Assembly (NCBI GenBank): GCA_963925675.1
Contig: CAWUSW010000003.1
Location: 1 to 9,532, forward strand
From: Eutrophocola sp963925675
GTDB taxonomy: Bacteria > Pseudomonadota > Gammaproteobacteria > Pseudomonadales > Pseudohongiellaceae
DNA: 9,532 nt
Reading direction: 5' to 3'
Shown: positions 6,412-9,532 of the stretch, one piece after another
How the letters are laid out: each line of letters starts with the position of its first letter
Position numbering within the stretch: position 1 is the stretch's first letter
Notes under the pieces: generated by a model
Told to the model about the DNA's origin: nothing
Seen by the model: only the letters and a program-made list of their open reading frames with translations
Database searches by the model: none
Translations under genes and position numbers: made by a program

Positions 6412-6822
6412 ATGACCGACTCCATCGACTATCTTTTTGTCTATGGCACGCTGCGCAGTGACTCCCATTCCGACAGTTACCGCCAGTTTATTGCACCGGA
6501 TTTCACCTTGGTCAGCAGGGCAACGATAGCAGGCAGGCTTTATGTGATTGCCGATTACCCCGGCTTACTGCTTGCAGAAAAACCGACCGACCTAGTGGTG
6601 GGTGAGGTGTATTCGTTTAATGGTGGTGAATCACAGCTCGCTAATATAGATGAGTACGAAGGCTGTGCCGCTCACTCCCAGCTGCCACATTTATACACGC
6701 GGATGCAGAAAGCCGTTTCCTTACGGGACGACTCCCAGGTTGCCGCATGGGTGTATTTTTATAATTTCCCGGTTAGTGACACCATGTTGATCCGGTCCGG
6801 GGATTTTCTGGACCCTTTTTAA
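6412..6822 (+). CDS. Gamma-glutamylcyclotransferase family protein (AIG2/YtfP-like)
   Basis: This is a small cytosolic protein of 136 residues with the gamma-glutamylcyclotransferase fold. The substrate-binding loop YGTLR is at 11-15 near the N-terminus (YLFVYGTLR). LANIDEYEG at 77-84 supplies the likely catalytic glutamate (E83, with E81 adjacent), and AAWVYFYN at 111-118 is the conserved closing strand. Family enzymes release 5-oxoproline from gamma-glutamyl amino acids or from gamma-glutamylamines, but many bacterial members have no proven substrate. The start follows AAGGA (6395-6399) at a somewhat long spacing of 12 bases. It is divergent from the permease and 87 bases before the secreted protein gene. 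It could share a regulatory region with the permease, but no functional link is evident. Confidence 0.85.
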   Translation: MTDSIDYLFVYGTLRSDSHSDSYRQFIAPDFTLVSRATIAGRLYVIADYPGLLLAEKPTDLVVGEVYSFNGGESQLANIDEYEGCAAHSQLPHLYTRMQKAVSLRDDSQVAAWVYFYNFPVSDTMLIRSGDFLDPF

Positions 6823-6861
6823 TTGCTCACAACACGTTAAATGATTGAGAGCACTTTCTTC

Positions 6862-6896
6862 TGCAATCGTACTAATGTAGGCTTTTGCAAATCGTA
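6862..6896 (+). promoter_or_regulatory. Direct repeat upstream of the secreted protein gene
   Basis: TGCAATCGTA (6862-6871) recurs as TGCAAATCGTA (6886-6896), starting 24 bases later and differing by one inserted A. The second copy ends just before the GAGGA Shine-Dalgarno (6901-6905). The spacing of a little over two helical turns would suit a regulator binding one face, but no convincing -35/-10 pair accompanies it. Confidence 0.25.
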
Positions 6897-6909
6897 AAAC
6901 GAGGAATGA

Positions 6910-7998
6910 ATGATGAAAACAACCCCCCTTTTACCCCTGTTCACAGCCTGCCTGTTGGCGGCCTTTTCCAGCCAGGTGTCCGCACATCACGCTTTTGCTA
7001 CTGAATTCCAGGAAGCAGAAGGAGAAGTATCAGGTGTTGTCACCCGGGTTTGGTGGACCAACCCTCATATCCGTTATGACGTGGACATGACCATGCCTGA
7101 TGGCTCCATTGAAAAATGGTCTTTGCACCCGCCTGGCAATCTGCCCACCTATCGCCGTGAAAACTGGACCAGGGAAACCATCGCGGCAGGAGACACTGTA
7201 TTTGCCACAGGCAATCTGGGTCGGGGGGATGCAAAAAAACTCTACGCCACCTGTATCAACCTGGAAAGCGGTCGCCAGCTGGGCCGCTGTGTCAGCTCCA
7301 ATACTACTTCGGAAATCAGCGCTGACCCCACTATCGATCACACCATTACCGCTAATGATTATGAGGTAGATATCAGTGGTTTCTGGACCAATCGCTATAA
7401 GTTCCAGACCACAGTGGATGACTTTCAGCCCAAGCCAATGCCAATGACTTCAACCAGCCGCGCTCTCTATTCAGGCCGTGAATTTGGCGATGACCATGTA
7501 TTGCGCTGTCAACCCGCTGGCCTGCCGCGCATCTTTGGTTCTCCCTATTCAATGCAGGTTCTTGATGCCGGAACTCATTACCTGATGGTGTATTTGCAGG
7601 ACAACACGCCACGCTGGGTCTATATGGATGGCCGTGGCCCGCTGGCTGATCAGCCCCTGACTTCCATGGGTTTTTCTGCCGGTCATTGGGAAGATCGCAC
7701 ACTGGTTATTGAAACCACGCATTTAACGGCGGGATGGCTGGATGGTTCCGGTTATCCCATGAGCGGTGGTGATGGCACGCGTATCGTGGAAAGATGGAAT
7801 ATTGCTGAAGATGGCCTGACCATTGACCGCACCATGACTATTTATGACGACTATTATACGGCGCCACTGATCAGAACCCGAGGTTCTCAGCGCGGTGATG
7901 CCAGGGAATTACTGGAAAGCCCGCCTTGCGACCCTTCGGTGTTTTTTAATGAAATGCTGGAACTGGGAAAACTGGAAGAAATATTGAATCCGCAATAA
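6910..7998 (+). CDS. Secreted DUF6152-like protein with uncharacterised C-terminal domain
   Basis: This is a periplasmic or exported protein of 362 residues and unknown function. A Sec signal peptide spans 1-25 (hydrophobic LLPLFTACLLAAF, then SSQVSA), with cleavage predicted before H26-H27. The mature start HHAFATEF, then VTRVWWTNPHIRYDV, AGDTVFATGNL and LESGRQL, match the DUF6152 pattern as I know it (HHxF, WxNPH, G-D-x-V-x-x-x-G, x-x-G-R-x-L) over residues 26-125. After a linker comes a second region, about 155-350, with ISGFWTN, C200-QPAGLPR, WVYMDGRGP, GFSAGHWEDRTLVIET and IDRTMTIYDD. This region is shared with the partial gene at the right edge. Two adjacent ATGs (6910, 6913) are possible starts; GAGGA at 6901-6905 is better spaced for 6913. 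Cysteines C115, C127, C200 and C340 could form disulfides. No catalytic motif was recognised. Confidence 0.8.
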   Translation: MMKTTPLLPLFTACLLAAFSSQVSAHHAFATEFQEAEGEVSGVVTRVWWTNPHIRYDVDMTMPDGSIEKWSLHPPGNLPTYRRENWTRETIAAGDTVFATGNLGRGDAKKLYATCINLESGRQLGRCVSSNTTSEISADPTIDHTITANDYEVDISGFWTNRYKFQTTVDDFQPKPMPMTSTSRALYSGREFGDDHVLRCQPAGLPRIFGSPYSMQVLDAGTHYLMVYLQDNTPRWVYMDGRGPLADQPLTSMGFSAGHWEDRTLVIETTHLTAGWLDGSGYPMSGGDGTRIVERWNIAEDGLTIDRTMTIYDDYYTAPLIRTRGSQRGDARELLESPPCDPSVFFNEMLELGKLEEILNPQ

Positions 7999-8013
7999 AA
8001 GACCGCATTTACG

Positions 8014-8049
8014 AATAAAAAAGGGTGTCGATTTACACCCTTTTTTATT
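8014..8049. terminator. Bidirectional rho-independent terminator
   Basis: AATAAAAAAGGGTGT (8014-8028) and ACACCCTTTTTTATT (8035-8049) form a perfect 15-bp stem with loop CGATTT. The GC core is flanked by A and T runs, so it has a U-tract on either strand. It lies 16 bases after the stop of the secreted protein gene and 77 bases beyond the stop of the convergent toxin gene, serving both. Confidence 0.9.
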
Positions 8050-8125
8050 GGGAACTAAAAATAATTATGCCCAGGTCTTTCAGGAAGACATTGATTTTCT
8101 GATCCTGGAAAAGAACAGGATACAT

Positions 8126-8389
8126 TTACCCTTGTTTATAGACATTGGATCGGTGAGCAATTTTGATCACCAGCACAATCAGGACAGCATCCCTGACTTG
8201 ATAAACAATTCTGAAGCTCCCTACTCTGGCACGATAACACTCTTTCCCGGCCAACTTGATGCAGCCATCACCCCGGGGATCTATTGATAGTTCCTCTATT
8301 CTTTTCAGTATGCGCTTTACATCCTGCCCGGATATTTTCCGAAAATCTTTTCTGACTGATTTCTTAAAACGGATTTTATAACTTGCCAT
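8126..8389 (-). CDS. RelE/ParE-superfamily toxin (type II TA)
   Basis: This 87-residue protein is a RelE-type toxin, which in the family cleaves mRNA on the ribosome. The fold shows as an N-terminal strand (SYKIRFKKSVRKDF), two basic helices (residues 12-35), then the beta-sheet with KLAGKECYRARVGSFR, IVYQV and the C-terminal LVIKIAHRSNVYK. Likely active-site residues are K45, R53, R55, R60, H79-R80 and Y84, a set that suits RelE (mRNase) better than the gyrase-poisoning ParE; this assignment is by pattern only. The gene overlaps the 3' end of its antitoxin gene by 14 bases and lacks a good Shine-Dalgarno of its own, so its translation is probably coupled to the antitoxin. No frameshift or missing segment is seen, so it should be functional. 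Confidence 0.88.
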   Translation of the reverse strand: MASYKIRFKKSVRKDFRKISGQDVKRILKRIEELSIDPRGDGCIKLAGKECYRARVGSFRIVYQVRDAVLIVLVIKIAHRSNVYKQG

Positions 8390-8609
8390 GCTTTTTCAGG
8401 TCATTAAGCATGGCTTCATAGGTCATGTCAGGCTCATTAATGCGGTCTGCTACCGCAGCAAGATCTTCCTGGTCCTCCAGCAGATGCTGACGTACCGCTT
8501 CGTCAACAAGTTCGGAAAGAGATTGCAAACTAGTTGCAGCTCTGACTTTCAACGCCTGGTGAATGACAGGATCGAAATAGATTGTCGCGCGCCTGGATAA
8601 CTCACTCAT
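8376..8609 (-). CDS. Ribbon-helix-helix (CopG-like) antitoxin
   Basis: This 77-residue antitoxin has an N-terminal ribbon-helix-helix DNA-binding domain: strand RRATIYF (6-12), helix 13-24, and helix SLSELVDEAVRQHLL (30-44). The acidic C-terminal segment (45-77, EDQEDLAAVADRINEP and onward) would wrap and neutralise the toxin. It is first in the operon, with AGGAGG (complement of 8617-8622) seven bases before the ATG, the strongest ribosome binding site in the window. This fits the need for excess antitoxin. The RHH dimer probably represses its own promoter through the palindrome at 8689-8704, with the toxin as co-repressor, as in other RelBE-type modules. Confidence 0.88.
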   Translation of the reverse strand: MSELSRRATIYFDPVIHQALKVRAATSLQSLSELVDEAVRQHLLEDQEDLAAVADRINEPDMTYEAMLNDLKKHGKL

Positions 8610-8616
8610 TTATATT

Positions 8617-8622
8617 CCTCCT
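8617..8622 (-). promoter_or_regulatory. Strong ribosome binding site of the antitoxin
   Basis: Read on the minus strand this is AGGAGG, a full match to the anti-Shine-Dalgarno core, seven bases before ATG 8609. The overlapping toxin gene has no comparable site. Confidence 0.75.
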
Positions 8623-8678
8623 GTTCTTCAAAAAGATTAAAGAAATTCGATGATGTTCAAATAAATTAGAATGGAGAC

Positions 8679-8707
8679 AGTTTAGTGCTATAACGTTATA
8701 ACGTCAA
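8679..8707 (-). promoter_or_regulatory. Toxin-antitoxin promoter
   Basis: On the minus strand, TTGACG (8707-8702) and TAAACT (8684-8679) are separated by exactly 17 bases and match the sigma-70 consensus at five and four of six positions. Transcription would start near 8672, giving a leader of about 60 bases before the antitoxin ATG. Confidence 0.6.
8689..8704. promoter_or_regulatory. Palindromic operator in the toxin-antitoxin promoter spacer
   Basis: TATAACGTTATAACGT is two tandem copies of TATAACGT. It contains two overlapping perfect 12-bp palindromes, TATAACGTTATA (8689-8700) and ACGTTATAACGT (8693-8704). It fills the spacer between the -35 and -10 boxes. Two half-site pairs shifted by four bases suit cooperative binding by RHH dimers, which often occupy adjacent short repeats. 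Confidence 0.6.
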
Positions 8708-8720
8708 AACGCTGTTTTTC

Positions 8721-9532
8721 TTAATCCACCTCACACTGGTAAGGCAATATCTCTATATCTGGCCGCCACTTCCAGAGCGAATAATCTTCCACTCTGAGCG
8801 TTTCGGTAAATGTGCCGGGATCAGAAATACTGATATCCATATGTAATTCAGTACCATCATCGTTGAGATAAAAACGTTCTTTAAAACTCACCGCCTCACT
8901 TTGCGGTATCCCTGCCAGTCCGCTGATATCAAACCAGGGATAGCTCACCCGCGCCGTATTCACCACCAAAGTCTTTCTACCCGCAAGCGCTGATGGCCCT
9001 TCTTCCCAGTGACCAATGGAATAGCCCAGTGGGGAAAAGGGTGTTGAATCCGGGATAGATGACTGGTCCAGGTGAATTACTCTGCGCACATCAAAATATT
9101 CACCCTGCAACAAAATACTGTCGCCCTGATCAACAAAAGCGATGGGATGTGGACCTGTCGCCGTTATAACTCGCGGCATACCCAGTTCGGCACACTGCAG
9201 TGCAGGGTCATCATAATTATCAAATTGCTCCCACACCTGGCGGGCGGTAAGAGTCAGTGGAGGATTGTCACTGAATGAAGGCCTGTTAGTACCATCCAGT
9301 GTCCAGGTTCTAAAAATACCCGTTGTCTGATTAGCCTTGCCGACTTCAGCTACCGTTGCCCAGTCGCCACCGCCAATAGGATTATCTGTCCAGCGCGGTC
9401 CGGCAAAACGTGTCAACAGCACTTCTTGTTCCCGGGAACTGTCCATTAACAGCACATTGGTGACCAGCATATGAGCAGCCCGGCGCGAAGACGCATAACC
9501 GGCCACTCTTACATTTTGTCCCACCTGAAACG
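8721..9532 (-). CDS. Second DUF6152-like/uncharacterised secreted family protein, 5' end outside window
   Basis: This is the C-terminal 270 residues of a protein whose start and signal region lie right of the window. The frame stays open to the edge, so the GTG at 9524 is probably internal. The first residues (VGQNVRVAGY, then LVTNVLLMDSSRE) match the end of a DUF6152-like domain. The rest parallels the C-terminal domain of the gene at 6910-7998: GIFRTW with ISGFWT, C-AELGMPR with C-QPAGLPR, GYSIGHWEE with GFSAGHWED, TLVVNT with TLVIET, and a final duplex of strands (LHMDISISD with IDRTMTIYD). Overall identity appears low, so they are old paralogues. The C-terminus differs (WKWRPDIEILPYQCEVD). 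Function is unknown; location is probably periplasmic by analogy. It is co-directional with the toxin-antitoxin genes but separated by their own promoter. Confidence 0.72.
   Translation of the reverse strand, partial: FQVGQNVRVAGYASSRRAAHMLVTNVLLMDSSREQEVLLTRFAGPRWTDNPIGGGDWATVAEVGKANQTTGIFRTWTLDGTNRPSFSDNPPLTLTARQVWEQFDNYDDPALQCAELGMPRVITATGPHPIAFVDQGDSILLQGEYFDVRRVIHLDQSSIPDSTPFSPLGYSIGHWEEGPSALAGRKTLVVNTARVSYPWFDISGLAGIPQSEAVSFKERFYLNDDGTELHMDISISDPGTFTETLRVEDYSLWKWRPDIEILPYQCEVD

Noticed and set aside
8048..8287. 79-residue plus-strand frame beginning in the terminator's T-run
   Set aside because: It starts at the base of the terminator stem and runs antisense to the RelE-like toxin, with no Shine-Dalgarno.
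8706..8718. AAAAC-GCT-GTTTT as terminator of the right-edge gene
   Set aside because: A 5-bp AT-rich stem with no T-run beyond it. It also overlaps the toxin-antitoxin -35 region, so read-through into the module is more likely.
9522..9524. GTG as the start codon of the minus-strand gene at the right edge
   Set aside because: The frame stays open to the window edge, and residues around it fall in the middle of a DUF6152-like pattern (G-Q-x-V-x-V-x-G), so the true start is outside.
6406..9532. A novel defence or phage-related system around the toxin-antitoxin module
   Set aside because: Apart from the two TA genes, the neighbours are metabolic or secreted proteins. No nuclease, ATPase, integrase, attachment site or other defence hallmark is visible.

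Overview
The window reads as ordinary chromosomal DNA of moderate GC content from a Gram-negative bacterium, most likely a free-living gammaproteobacterium. This assignment is an inference. It rests on a Tat-exported molybdenum hydroxylase, Sec-exported DUF6152-like proteins, and a REP-associated tyrosine transposase (RAYT) flanked by GGGGACAGACCACGTTT repeats, a type I associate with gammaproteobacterial genomes. No rRNA, tRNA or CRISPR array was seen.

Layout from left to right. (1) The 3' part of a DMT/EamA-family exporter (to 509). (2) A 482-base gap (510-991) with no intact gene, two short coding-like stretches on the minus strand and an 8-bp inverted repeat. (3) A two-gene operon: iorA-like 2Fe-2S subunit (992-1465) and iorB-like molybdopterin subunit with a twin-arginine signal (1476-3635). 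Together they form a periplasmic or membrane-facing molybdenum hydroxylase. (4) A compact RAYT element (3642-4503) filling the space between two convergent genes. It has one repeat at its left end and a 75-base hairpin-forming repeat pair at its right end. (5) A minus-strand SLC13/DASS-type permease with two cytosolic RCK_C (TrkA_C) domains (4506-6338). (6) Divergent from it, a small gamma-glutamylcyclotransferase-like protein (6412-6822). (7) A secreted two-part protein, DUF6152-like plus an uncharacterised C-terminal domain (6910-7998), closed by a strong bidirectional terminator. (8) A minus-strand RHH/RelE type II toxin-antitoxin pair (8126-8609) with its promoter and a palindromic operator in the promoter spacer. 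(9) The 3' part of a second, divergent member of the same secreted family (8721 to the right edge, minus strand).

The parts that clearly work together are the iorAB operon (electron-transfer subunit plus catalytic subunit), the toxin-antitoxin pair (overlapping genes, autoregulated promoter), and the RAYT with its flanking repeats. The two secreted paralogues face each other across the toxin-antitoxin module, suggesting an old duplication or a shared function later separated by the module. I see no large new multigene defence or biosynthetic system. The most unusual items are the RAYT element's architecture, including a Shine-Dalgarno presented in a hairpin loop, and the paralogous secreted family of unknown function.
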